A stretch of DNA of 64,000 bases from CAMAVH01 sp036500145 (GTDB taxonomy: Bacteria > Pseudomonadota > Alphaproteobacteria > SMXQ01). Every line of letters begins with the position of its first letter. The stretch's first letter is position 1. Positions 27,883-36,512 of the stretch are shown here, in pieces. Both the position numbers and the translations under genes were made by a program. A model generated the notes under the pieces. The model worked only from the letters and a program-made list of their open reading frames with translations, was not told where the DNA came from and searched no databases. The DNA is taken from assembly GCA_036500145.1 (NCBI GenBank), contig DASYCO010000041.1, positions 1 through 64,000 on the forward strand, written 5' to 3'.

Positions 27883-29073
27883 TCATAAACGGCGAGTGTC
27901 GGTGAGCAATGCTTCATACATTGTGAGATGCTGACTCAATATTTCTTTCTGAGAGAATTTTTCTGCCATTTGCACGGCCGCAATCGACATAGCTTGACGC
28001 AAAAGAGGCGCATTCATTATCTGGCATATTTTTTCTGCTAAGCTGTGAACAGATGCAGCTTCAAAGATCAAACCTGTTTTTCCGTTATCGACTAACTCAG
28101 GAAGTCCGCCACGGTTTGCGACGATGACGGGTACGCCATGTGAATATGCCTCGATAACGACTCGTCCAAACGGCTCATCCCAAATGGACGGCACGACCAA
28201 GACATCAATTTTTTGAAAAAATTCGCTCGGCTTCTGAAAACCGAGCCACTGCACATTTGATTCATTACCCATCTCCATGAGAGAGGAAACGTATTTTTTA
28301 TTTCCTGTGCCGGCGACCAATAACTCAATTTTTTTAGGCCCCCTCAATAGGGGGAGTGCGCACAGTAAGGTTTCAATGCCTTTTGTTTGCTCAAGTCGGC
28401 CAATAAAACCTATTTTTCCGGTCGACGTAAAATGATCACTTTTATGGGGCATCTCTCCTGAAATATTCCCAATAACATGCTTGTCTGCCTGCTGAAAAAA
28501 GCCGTGATCAATATGTTTGTTTAGAATAAATTCGCTTATGCCAACGGCTGCATCGACATACTTAGAATAGCGGCGCTTTAAAGCCATAAATGGCCAGCAA
28601 TGCGCGCAAGATCTTTCGCAACATTGACCATTGCGCAACATGCTCGCTGATAAACATAACAGCGAGAAGCTCCTCATCGTATGCGCGACATTAGCTCCTT
28701 TAGCATTAGCTAATTGCCATATCGCTGGGGAAATATCCTCGATGGTGCTGGTGTGCACTACATCGTAATTATGAAAGTCTATGTATTTTTGAAATTGGCT
28801 GGCTGCAAATAAGTTGAAAGAATCAATGGTATGCCACGCAAATTTTTCAAAAAATGATTTCTGCGCATTCTGAAATGACCAATAAATATTTGGAGATGGG
28901 ACACGAATTACCTTTATTCCATCAACAATATCCTCAGCCCAACTATCGCTGGCCGCCATGACCTCCACGTCACAACCAGATTCACGCAATCCATCTGCTA
29001 AGAGCTTTGTTGAAATTTCGCCTCCGCCACGGTACGCCGGGTAGTAGCCAGAACATGCAATCAGAATTCTCAC
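27883..29073 (-). CDS. GT4 family glycosyltransferase (polysaccharide island)
   Basis: 396 residues. N-terminal GT-B domain starts MRILIACSGYYPAYRGGGE; C-terminal domain has GKIGFIGRLEQTKGIETLL, VQWLGFQKPSEFFQKIDVLVVPSIWDEPFGRVVIEA with the paired acidic residues, and GGLPELV. A cysteine-rich stretch in the middle (NGQCCERSCAHC, about residues 149-160) recurs in some EPS transferases and might bind metal. Sugar specificity is unknown. Second gene of a minus-strand operon read from the flippase side. Confidence 0.9.
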   Translation of the reverse strand: MRILIACSGYYPAYRGGGEISTKLLADGLRESGCDVEVMAASDSWAEDIVDGIKVIRVPSPNIYWSFQNAQKSFFEKFAWHTIDSFNLFAASQFQKYIDFHNYDVVHTSTIEDISPAIWQLANAKGANVAHTMRSFSLLCLSASMLRNGQCCERSCAHCWPFMALKRRYSKYVDAAVGISEFILNKHIDHGFFQQADKHVIGNISGEMPHKSDHFTSTGKIGFIGRLEQTKGIETLLCALPLLRGPKKIELLVAGTGNKKYVSSLMEMGNESNVQWLGFQKPSEFFQKIDVLVVPSIWDEPFGRVVIEAYSHGVPVIVANRGGLPELVDNGKTGLIFEAASVHSLAEKICQIMNAPLLRQAMSIAAVQMAEKFSQKEILSQHLTMYEALLTDTRRL

Positions 29074-29118
29074 TGCTGCTATCCTTGCAATAAGTAGGAA
29101 AGCTCTCTTTTCATGCGG

Positions 29119-29838
29119 CTAAAAATAACACGCCTGCATATATCTCTTGCTCGCTATGACGGTTTGCCACTTCCCGGATTTGGTTACGCTTGAAAAATAC
29201 TCGATACCAGCATTGCGTAAACGCAGCTCGATTGCCTTAGCTAAAAGTCTTTCGCCTGGACGATCGCTATCATCAATTATGAGAACAAAATTATCGCTCA
29301 GTATGTGAGGGATTATCGTTTCCGCGCCCAGACGGTTCCAACGATTCTTAAAGGATGCGGCATATGGTCCATCGATCAAGATAAAATCAAAACGCTGATC
29401 ACTACGTATGGAGGAGAGATCCGAGTACCATTGAACGGATTTGCCTTCGCTAGTTTTTATTTTCGCCAAGGGACTCAATACGACGGCATGATCCACCAAC
29501 GCTTTAATGTTCTCTGCCCATGAAGCAGCACTCTCAATGGTTGTTACTGTAATTTGGCGTGAGGTTTTTTTTCTAAACTCATTGAGCAATAGCGTCGTTT
29601 GACCAGCACCAAATTCGAGAACATTAGAAAAAGGAAGCTCTCTTAAAGATCGTGCAATGAGATATAAAAAGCTGTGGTTCGCTGCGGCCCCAACTGGATA
29701 AAAAATATCCGCTATACCCATTTTCGCAATCTCGCGCAAAAAAAGGGCTCTGTAGATCACTTCCATATGCCCGTGAAGGGCAAAGTAGTCTCGCCAGGCT
29801 CCGCGAAGCGCTAACGTGGCATTCTTAAAAACATTCAC
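29119..29838 (-). CDS. Class I methyltransferase-like protein of the polysaccharide island
   Basis: 239 residues with a Rossmann-type pattern: NVLEFGAGQTTLLLNEF (SAM-binding motif I, about residue 75), ITVTTIESAASW (post I acidic strand), FDFILIDGPYA (about 155) and FVLIIDDSDRPGE. This resembles small-molecule or sugar methyltransferases of EPS clusters, though activity is not proven. It overlaps the upstream flippase gene by four bases, so the two are translationally coupled. Confidence 0.7.
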   Translation of the reverse strand: MNVFKNATLALRGAWRDYFALHGHMEVIYRALFLREIAKMGIADIFYPVGAAANHSFLYLIARSLRELPFSNVLEFGAGQTTLLLNEFRKKTSRQITVTTIESAASWAENIKALVDHAVVLSPLAKIKTSEGKSVQWYSDLSSIRSDQRFDFILIDGPYAASFKNRWNRLGAETIIPHILSDNFVLIIDDSDRPGERLLAKAIELRLRNAGIEYFSSVTKSGKWQTVIASKRYMQACYF

Positions 29839-31286
29839 GATTTTTTCCGATACCTAAGTTGCATTCTGACGAACTCTAATGCCATTCGCCTGATTCCCTT
29901 TAGATCGACGACAAATAATAAAAAAACATAAACAAAGAACGAGACAATGCCGGTCAGTAGAAACTGGCGCCAATTATTTGTTTCCGCTGCACGCAGAGTT
30001 ATCGACATCGCTAAGAGTGCGATAAAGATTTTAATGAGATCCTTTTTAGGGATCGCCACCATTGATGTCCTTTTAGCTTGAACTATTACAATCAGAAGCG
30101 AGAAGGCTTGTCCGGCAATTCCAGCAAGAATTGCTCCTGCGCTGGCAAAAAAAGGAATCATTAACACGCCAGCAGAGACACTGATTACAGCGCCACCCGC
30201 TACAGGCCATAAAAGTATGTATGTTTTATTAGCTAAATGAAGAATTGGCTCAAAAACATAAACTCGCAAGCCCATAAGAAGTTGGCTTAGAACGAGCAGT
30301 GGCAGCATCCAAGCCGCATCATTTACGTACTGATCACCAATCGTAAATCGAACTAGAGCTTGGGCGTCAAGCACTAGATAAATGACACACGGACCGAGCA
30401 GGGCTGCCCATAAAGTTATATTTTCTGAAACCTGTCGCTTGGCTCCAGCCACCCCCTCTAATTCGAATTGCTTTATCGCAAGAGGGTAGGCGGCAACGTG
30501 AACGACAGCCATCGTAAAAACTATCGACTTTTGCACTATATCGGCAATTGCTGCATATCTTCCCACTGTTGTAGGGTCAGTAAAGTAGGCCAGAAGCACC
30601 CGATCAAAATAAGCAAGGGCCGTATTTGACAGGGCTACAGCACCGACAGGAAGGCCAAATTTTAAGATCAAGAGAATGGAAGAACGTCGAATAGACTTGA
30701 GCTTAATTAATCGCCATTCCGATTTTATGAGATATGCAGCAACTAAGCCTGCAAAAAAATACGAGAGGATAATACCAAAGGCCAGCCCTTCGTATCCCAT
30801 ACCCCACGCAACCAGAATTACTCCAAGCACTAATGCAAATGCCGCGCGCATGACTTGAAAAAATGAAAACCATATAGAGCGTAGATCCGAGCGAAAAACA
30901 GATTGCTGAAGATCGAATAGCGCTTGCGAGCTAGCTAAAGCCAACCCTAACAACCAAATAGAATTAAATTGAGGGGTAAGATTTATAAAGTTTAAGCTCG
31001 TAGCAAGAGTTACCGCTCCGGCAGCCCCAATCCCGTAAAGTGCTAATACGCTTGAATTTAAATGAGCCGGATTAATGCGAATTTTCTCGGATCGAAACCG
31101 AACAAATGAAACGCGTATCCAATCAAAGAATATGGGAACAATTGTAAAAGCAAAAACCATAACGACGGCATAGTGGCCATAAGCCGCCGGACCCAACAGG
31201 CGCGTATATAAGGCCAAGGAGACTATCCCGATGATTCCGGTCAGCCCAAAACCTACAAAGTGAATAAGCGTGTGCTTAGCTAACAT
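29835..31286 (-). CDS. Wzx-like polysaccharide flippase
   Basis: 483 residues with about 12-14 hydrophobic segments, starting MLAKHTLIHFVGFGLTGIIG, the usual opening of PST/MOP-superfamily exporters, followed by LALYTRLLGPAAYGHYAVV. It would flip undecaprenyl-linked repeat units across the inner membrane before polymerisation by the Wzy-like protein. It is the first gene after the GT4 at 31323 and overlaps the methyltransferase-like gene by four bases. Confidence 0.88.
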   Translation of the reverse strand: MLAKHTLIHFVGFGLTGIIGIVSLALYTRLLGPAAYGHYAVVMVFAFTIVPIFFDWIRVSFVRFRSEKIRINPAHLNSSVLALYGIGAAGAVTLATSLNFINLTPQFNSIWLLGLALASSQALFDLQQSVFRSDLRSIWFSFFQVMRAAFALVLGVILVAWGMGYEGLAFGIILSYFFAGLVAAYLIKSEWRLIKLKSIRRSSILLILKFGLPVGAVALSNTALAYFDRVLLAYFTDPTTVGRYAAIADIVQKSIVFTMAVVHVAAYPLAIKQFELEGVAGAKRQVSENITLWAALLGPCVIYLVLDAQALVRFTIGDQYVNDAAWMLPLLVLSQLLMGLRVYVFEPILHLANKTYILLWPVAGGAVISVSAGVLMIPFFASAGAILAGIAGQAFSLLIVIVQAKRTSMVAIPKKDLIKIFIALLAMSITLRAAETNNWRQFLLTGIVSFFVYVFLLFVVDLKGIRRMALEFVRMQLRYRKKS

Positions 31287-31322
31287 ACATGCCCCTAAAT
31301 TAGATGTGTGTTAGCGATATAA

Positions 31323-32489
31323 TTATTTATATGTGCTCGAGTGATCGGCAAGCGCGAGGCCTATATGTCCAGGTTTATTTAGATAACAAGATAGCGTTTG
31401 TTCGAGCATACGATCAGAACTCAAAGTCCATTTAAGGCTCGCCGCATTTTTTTTAAGCCGTGAAAGCTCATCTGAGTTATTGATGATCGTACTCAACGTT
31501 TCTGCAAAGGCTGCGATGTCTCCATTAGGTATGAGATATCCATTATAACCTTGCTCAATGATTAGCTCTGCTCCGTCAACGTCCATACTCAAGATCGGAG
31601 TACCAGCAGCTCCTGCCTCAAGCAGCGTGATGGGGCTTGTTTCATATTTGCTTGTTAGTACGAGCAAATCGAAATGATGGATAAATCGTCGGGCATCTTG
31701 CCAACCTACCCAAACAATATTTTTATTAAGATTGAGCTCGTCTTGTTTTTGAATAAGTGACTCTTGAAGCGGCCCTTCTCCTATTATCCAAACTTTATAT
31801 GGCCTTCCTTCGTTGCCCAGCTTAGCCAATACGTCTAGCAACCTTTCCGGCGCTTTTTGTGGCCATAGACGCCCCACAAAAACAATCTTTATCCCTTCAA
31901 AATTATCCAGAAAAGGCATGGCCTCAGCGGGCTCGAAATCCACTGAGGACAAACTAACCCCATTGGGAACCATCGCAATTTTTGCGACCGGAATTCGGAT
32001 TTTATTTTTTGCATGAAGGGCTTCGCCTGGCGATACAGCAATTAATACGTCTGTTAATTGCCCAAGGCCCCATTCGATACATGTGTAAAACATACGCCTA
32101 GCCAACCCGATATCAGGATCCATGGTTGGAAACGCATGTGGCGTATATACCTTCAGGCTTGGCAATCCAATTGCAGCAATACGCGCAATCGCCCCTCCTT
32201 TTGCGCTGTGGCCATGGATAATATCAAATGGACCATTTTTTTTAATGTAACGCCGTACTCGAAAAATAGATTGAATATCTGCCAATGAGATTTGGCGGCT
32301 CATCGGGAGTGAGGCAAAATAAATTCGGCCACAAAATTTTTTGCAAAAGGTTAGGAAGGGAGGATCAATACGCTGCTGACCATGCAAAATATGAGTATCA
32401 AACCCTTTCGCATGAAGACCTTCAGCTAATGAAGCAACATGCCTTCCAACGCCTGCTGTGACAGTCTCAGAAACTAAAAGATACTTCAT
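31323..32489 (-). CDS. GT4 family glycosyltransferase (polysaccharide island)
   Basis: 388 residues, GT-B fold. N-terminal region MKYLLVSETVTAGVGRHVASLAEGL and IIHGHSAKGGAIAR; C-terminal region IKIVFVGRLWPQKAPERLLD, VWIIGEGPLQESL, and FDLLVLTSKYETSPITLLEAGAAG with the conserved glutamate pair. Resembles transferases that act early after the initiating sugar. It begins 53 bases after the initiating phosphotransferase gene, with GAGAA just before the ATG. Confidence 0.9.
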   Translation of the reverse strand: MKYLLVSETVTAGVGRHVASLAEGLHAKGFDTHILHGQQRIDPPFLTFCKKFCGRIYFASLPMSRQISLADIQSIFRVRRYIKKNGPFDIIHGHSAKGGAIARIAAIGLPSLKVYTPHAFPTMDPDIGLARRMFYTCIEWGLGQLTDVLIAVSPGEALHAKNKIRIPVAKIAMVPNGVSLSSVDFEPAEAMPFLDNFEGIKIVFVGRLWPQKAPERLLDVLAKLGNEGRPYKVWIIGEGPLQESLIQKQDELNLNKNIVWVGWQDARRFIHHFDLLVLTSKYETSPITLLEAGAAGTPILSMDVDGAELIIEQGYNGYLIPNGDIAAFAETLSTIINNSDELSRLKKNAASLKWTLSSDRMLEQTLSCYLNKPGHIGLALADHSSTYK

Positions 32490-32542
32490 CTAGCTTTTCT
32501 CAAACCCTTTGAATTGCGCTTTAATACCTTCAGGATCAAAGC

Positions 32543-34042
32543 CTAATACGCATTTTTTCCCGTTATCATTTTGATTGCGGTGAGCAGCAATATCCAGGCG
32601 TCGAGCGCCAGCGACCAATGGGCGATGTAGTAGAGGTCGTACTCGACGCGCTTCTCGATCTTCTCCAGCGTGTCCGTCTCGCCGCGCCAGCCGTTGACCT
32701 GCGCCCAGCCGGTGATGCCGGGCTTCACGCGATGACGCTCGGCATATTGCGCCACGGCCTCGTCGTAGCGCGTGTCGGCGGCCTTGGCGCTCAGGGCGTG
32801 GGGCCGCGGCCCGACGAGCGACATGTCGCCCTTCAGGACGTTCCACAGCTGCGGCAATTCGTCGATGCTGGTCCGGCGCAGGAAACGGCCGACGCGCGTC
32901 ACGCGGTCGTCGTCGCGCGTGACCAGTCGCTCGGCATGGAGGTCCGCCGCCTCGTGCCGCATGGTCCGGAACTTGTAGATCTTGAACAGCTTGTGGTTGA
33001 AGCCCTGACGCTTCTGGCGGAAGAACAGCGGGCCTGGGCTGTCGAGCTTGACGACGAGGGCCACGACGGCCAGCGGCAGCAGGAGGACGGCCAGCGCGAT
33101 CGCCGAAAGCAGCAGGTCGCTCATGCGCTTGAGCAGAAAGCTCCAGCCGGTGATCGGCTTGTCGGCGATGTTGATCGCCGGAATGCCCGCCCAGTAGGAC
33201 ACCGGACGGTAGGACAGGTTGAAGCCGGCGGCGTCGCTGAGAAGGCGGATGTCGACCGGCAGCACGCGCAGGATCTGCGTGAGGTGGAGGATGCGTCCCT
33301 CCGCCGACAGCGGCATGGCGATCACGACGAGGTCGACTTCGCCCCGGCGCACATGGTCGATCAGGTCGCCCGCCGAACCCAGCACAGGCACCCCTTCGAC
33401 GACCGCGGGGATGCGCGACCGGCGGTCGTCGAACAGCCCGACGATGCGCAGGCCAAGGCCGCTCTCGGCCTGGATCTTCTGGACGAAGCGCTGCCCCAGC
33501 GGCCCGGCGCCGACGACGGCCACCGCGCGGAAATAATGCCCGGCGTTCGTCCAGCTCTTCAGGCGATGCGCGACGACGAAGCGCGAGGCGACGAGCAGGG
33601 CGGCGCTGGCCACGTACCAGACCACCAGCCAGACGCGCGAGAATTCGCTGGAGACCTTGAGCAGGAAGGCGGCGACGACGAGGACGATGACGACGCTGCT
33701 CCAGGCCAGCAGCAGGCGCTTGACCTGAAACTTGATGTTGCGCAGGGATTCGAGCGCGTAAAGCCGTGCCGCGGAAAAACGCTGGCTGGCGATCAGGACG
33801 GCGATGGTGATGCCGGCAACGTAGGCGACGGTGTCAGTGTCGTAATTATGATATCTCATCAGCCATTCGAGATAGATTCCGTAGGCTGAGAGGCCGACCG
33901 CTCCGATGATCACCGCGTCGACGACGGCGATGAGGTTGCCGAACGTCTCTTCGGACAGGCCTGTCCTGCGACCCTCGCCATACGACGACGGGCCCTCAGC
34001 AACCGGCTCTGCGGCGGAGAGTTCGTTGTTCACTTCAACCAT
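32543..34042 (-). CDS. Undecaprenyl-phosphate glycosyl-1-phosphate transferase (WcaJ/ExoY-type initiating enzyme)
   Basis: 499 residues. Four N-terminal membrane segments, a CoA-binding-like domain (VAVVGAGPLGQRFVQKI, about 175-190; IVGLFDDRRSRIP), then a membrane hairpin and the catalytic domain: SPGPLFFRQKRQGFNHKLFK, YKFRTMRHEAADLH, RVGRFLRRTSIDELPQLWNVLKGDMSLVGPRP, KPGITGWAQVNGWRGET and the ending GKNAY. It loads the first sugar phosphate onto undecaprenyl phosphate. Codons are GC-rich until about 32590 and become AT-rich in the last 15 or so, so the island boundary falls within the gene. Confidence 0.93.
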   Translation of the reverse strand: MVEVNNELSAAEPVAEGPSSYGEGRRTGLSEETFGNLIAVVDAVIIGAVGLSAYGIYLEWLMRYHNYDTDTVAYVAGITIAVLIASQRFSAARLYALESLRNIKFQVKRLLLAWSSVVIVLVVAAFLLKVSSEFSRVWLVVWYVASAALLVASRFVVAHRLKSWTNAGHYFRAVAVVGAGPLGQRFVQKIQAESGLGLRIVGLFDDRRSRIPAVVEGVPVLGSAGDLIDHVRRGEVDLVVIAMPLSAEGRILHLTQILRVLPVDIRLLSDAAGFNLSYRPVSYWAGIPAINIADKPITGWSFLLKRMSDLLLSAIALAVLLLPLAVVALVVKLDSPGPLFFRQKRQGFNHKLFKIYKFRTMRHEAADLHAERLVTRDDDRVTRVGRFLRRTSIDELPQLWNVLKGDMSLVGPRPHALSAKAADTRYDEAVAQYAERHRVKPGITGWAQVNGWRGETDTLEKIEKRVEYDLYYIAHWSLALDAWILLLTAIKMITGKNAY

Positions 34043-34163
34043 GCGACGGAATGGCGCGTGACAGATTATCGCCCTTTTTATAACACCTTACGCGGGCAGC
34101 CGCATTTGCTTAAAATGCTTCCCGAGGGTCGAAAAGGGCCTTGTCCACAGGTGAAAGCCTGAG

Positions 34164-34182
34164 GGCATATGCCTTGGCCAAG
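34164..34182. repeat. Two abutting perfect palindromes upstream of galE
   Basis: GGCATATGCC (34164-34173) and CTTGGCCAAG (34173-34182) share one base. They lie in the 196-base divergent region between the phosphotransferase gene and galE, 57 bases before the galE start. Candidate operator; no regulator is known. Confidence 0.35.
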
Positions 34183-34238
34183 ACAACCGCCAGTTGCCGT
34201 TAACCTTAAGAACTGCCTGAAACCCTGGAGAATGCGCA

Positions 34239-35225
34239 TTGGGCCACAAGACGGTTCTGGTCACCGGCGGCGCCGGCTATGTCGGCAGCCACGCCTGTGC
34301 GGCCCTGGCGCAGGCCGGCTATCAGCCGGTCGTCTACGACAACCTGTCGCGCGGCCATGAATGGGCCGTGAAGTTCGGCCCGCTCGAGGTCGGCGACATC
34401 ATGGATTCCGCGCGGCTCGCCGAAGTCTTCGCCCGCCATAAGCCGGTCGGCGTCATGCATTTCGCCGCTCATTCCTTCGTCGGCGAATCGGTGACCGATC
34501 CGGCGATCTACTATCGCAACAACGTCTACGGCAGCCTGAACCTCCTGCAGTCGATGATCGCGGCCGATGTCCGCAAGATCGTGTTTTCCTCGACCTGCGC
34601 CGTCTACGGCATCGCCGAGACGGTACCCCTGACGGAGAAGCTTCCCCTGGCGCCGGTCAATCCCTATGGCGCAAGCAAGTGGATGGTCGAGCGGATCCTC
34701 GCCGACTTCGCCGCGGCCTACGGCCTGACCTACGCCGCGTTGCGCTACTTCAACGCGGCCGGCGGCGCGCCCGACCTCGGCATCGGCGAGGCGCACGACC
34801 CGGAAACCCATCTCGTGCCGCTGGTGCTCGACGCCGCGGCCGGCAAGCGCAAGTCGATCACCATCTTCGGCATCGACTACCCGACGCCGGACGGCAGCTG
34901 CATCCGCGACTACATCCATGTGCTGGACTTGGCCTCGGCCCACATCGCCGCGCTAGAGCGCCTCGTGGACGGCGCCGCGCCGATGACCATCAACCTCGGC
35001 AACGGCGCCGGCTATTCGGTGCGCGAGGTCATCGCTGCCGCCGAGCAGGTGACCGGCCGCAGGGTGCCCGTCGAGATAGGTCCGCGCCGCGCCGGCGACC
35101 CGCCGACGCTGATCGCCGACGCCTCGCACGCGCGTAGTCTGCTTGGTTGGATTCCCCAGCGGCCTGCCATCGCGACGCAGCTCCAGGATGCCTGGAGCTG
35201 GCACCAGCAGCATCACTTGCGCTGA
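34239..35225 (+). CDS. galE: UDP-glucose 4-epimerase
   Basis: Interconverts UDP-glucose and UDP-galactose, supplying donors for the nearby polysaccharide genes. 328 residues of the extended SDR family: NAD motif LVTGGAGYVGSHACAAL, catalytic SSTCAVYG and YGASKWMVER (Tyr-x3-Lys), ALRYFNAAGG, and the late CIRDYIHVLDLASAH. The start is TTG at 34239, backed by GGAGAA six bases upstream. The downstream opgC gene converges with four bases between. Confidence 0.94.
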   Translation: MGHKTVLVTGGAGYVGSHACAALAQAGYQPVVYDNLSRGHEWAVKFGPLEVGDIMDSARLAEVFARHKPVGVMHFAAHSFVGESVTDPAIYYRNNVYGSLNLLQSMIAADVRKIVFSSTCAVYGIAETVPLTEKLPLAPVNPYGASKWMVERILADFAAAYGLTYAALRYFNAAGGAPDLGIGEAHDPETHLVPLVLDAAAGKRKSITIFGIDYPTPDGSCIRDYIHVLDLASAHIAALERLVDGAAPMTINLGNGAGYSVREVIAAAEQVTGRRVPVEIGPRRAGDPPTLIADASHARSLLGWIPQRPAIATQLQDAWSWHQQHHLR

Positions 35226-35229
35226 AGCG

Positions 35230-36414
35230 CTACCGCGGCGAGAGGCGGTAGCTGGCGGGTTCGGCAGCCAGCGGCTGCTTCGGCAGGATGCGTCGCTTCG
35301 TCCAGTCGAGCGTGCGCGCCAGGGCGACCAGCATCAGGAAACCAGAGACGACGATCACCGTGTCGAGCAGCGGATAGCTGCCGTACTGGTCGCGCAGGAT
35401 CAGGCCGACCATGCTGAGCAGCGAGCCGGCGCAGAACACCGGCAGCGCGTTGCGGCCCATGGCGACGAAGGGATTCGCGGCGCTCAGGCTGCGCGTGAAG
35501 CGGGCCGCGCCCGGCATGTAGACCACGACATAGACCATCGCCAGGATGTGCAGCAGGCGCGGCAGGGCGAGGTTGCTCTTGTCGAGGCCCCAGAGGAACG
35601 GCGGCAGCGGCACGCTGCCCGTCGCCGGCCATGACTTGTAGACGGTCGCGACGGCGCCGAACGCGATGTAGGCCAGGGCGGCGGCGTAGAGCGCGCGGTT
35701 GAACGGCACGACGACGCCCGACCGCGCGACGCTGCCAAGCGTGAAGGCGACGACGAACAGCAGCTGCCAGGCGAACGGGTTGAAGAACCAGACGCCCGCG
35801 TTGGGATAGCTCGGAAGGTTCCAGCCGAACGCCTGCGCCAGGAGGTAGAGCGTGCCCGACGCGAGCAGCGGCAAGGCCAGGTCGATCCGCGCCAGGGCCA
35901 TGACCAGCGGCGTCGCCGCGATCAGCACCACGTAGAGCGGCAGGATGTTGAAGTAGCCGACCTGATGGCCGAGCGTCGCGATGCCGAGGAAGCCGGCGAG
36001 CGGATCGTCCATCACCGGCCCGATGTTGATCATCTGGACGTAGCTCGCGTCCTCGAAGGCGAGCGTCGCGACGGCGAACAGCCCGATGCCCGCGATCAGG
36101 GAGGCGATGTGCGCGATGTAGAGCGTCGCCGCGCGGCTGAGGCAGCGATAGGACTGGCGCAGGGCGCCATGCGCGATGAAACGCGGAAAATAGGCGAGCG
36201 CGGCGGAGAAGCCGGCCAGGAACACGAACAGCTCGGCCGAATCCGACAGGCTGAAGTTCCGGTAGGTCAGCGGCTCGTAGATGTTGCCGGGGATATGGTT
36301 GATGAAGATCGTCAGCAGTGCGACGCCGCGCCAGAAGTCGATGCGCAGGTCGCGCGGGCGCGGGGCGCCGGCCGGTGAAGTACTCATACTGGAATCAAAA
36401 CCCAAGCGACTCAT
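35230..36414 (-). CDS. opgC: OpgC-like membrane acyltransferase (glucan modification)
   Basis: 394 residues with ten or more membrane segments. RPRDLRIDFWRGVALLTIFINHIPGN (about residues 19-44, with the catalytic-type His) is the signature of OpgC, which adds succinyl groups to osmoregulated periplasmic glucans. The ATG at 36414 has GGGGGG six bases upstream. It lies downstream of opgH on the same strand with 98 bases between. Function by homology is likely; the substituent is not known. Confidence 0.88.
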   Translation of the reverse strand: MSRLGFDSSMSTSPAGAPRPRDLRIDFWRGVALLTIFINHIPGNIYEPLTYRNFSLSDSAELFVFLAGFSAALAYFPRFIAHGALRQSYRCLSRAATLYIAHIASLIAGIGLFAVATLAFEDASYVQMINIGPVMDDPLAGFLGIATLGHQVGYFNILPLYVVLIAATPLVMALARIDLALPLLASGTLYLLAQAFGWNLPSYPNAGVWFFNPFAWQLLFVVAFTLGSVARSGVVVPFNRALYAAALAYIAFGAVATVYKSWPATGSVPLPPFLWGLDKSNLALPRLLHILAMVYVVVYMPGAARFTRSLSAANPFVAMGRNALPVFCAGSLLSMVGLILRDQYGSYPLLDTVIVVSGFLMLVALARTLDWTKRRILPKQPLAAEPASYRLSPR

Positions 36415-36430
36415 AAGTCGCCCCCCATCG

Positions 36431-36452
36431 GTTTCATCGCTTTGAATGAAAC
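36431..36452. repeat. Inverted repeat upstream of opgC
   Basis: GTTTCAT (36431-36437) and ATGAAAC (36446-36452) form a perfect seven-base stem with an eight-base loop, 17 bases before the opgC start and between opgH and opgC. It is AT-rich and lacks a T run, so a leader hairpin or operator is likelier than a terminator. Confidence 0.4.
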
Positions 36453-36512
36453 GAACGGTTAGCCCAAATCGGCCGGTCGCGACTGTGTGAAAGTTAGGAC
36501 AGCGCCGGTCCC

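Noticed and set aside
32490..32542. Short open peptide FDPEGIKAQFKGFEKS between two island genes, as a remnant of a lost gene
   Set aside because: It is only a continuation of an off-frame reading through the transferase gene and too short to support.
24000..32590. Prophage or integrative element as origin of the AT-rich island
   Set aside because: No integrase, transposase, phage structural gene, tRNA target or flanking direct repeats were seen; the gene content is purely polysaccharide synthesis.
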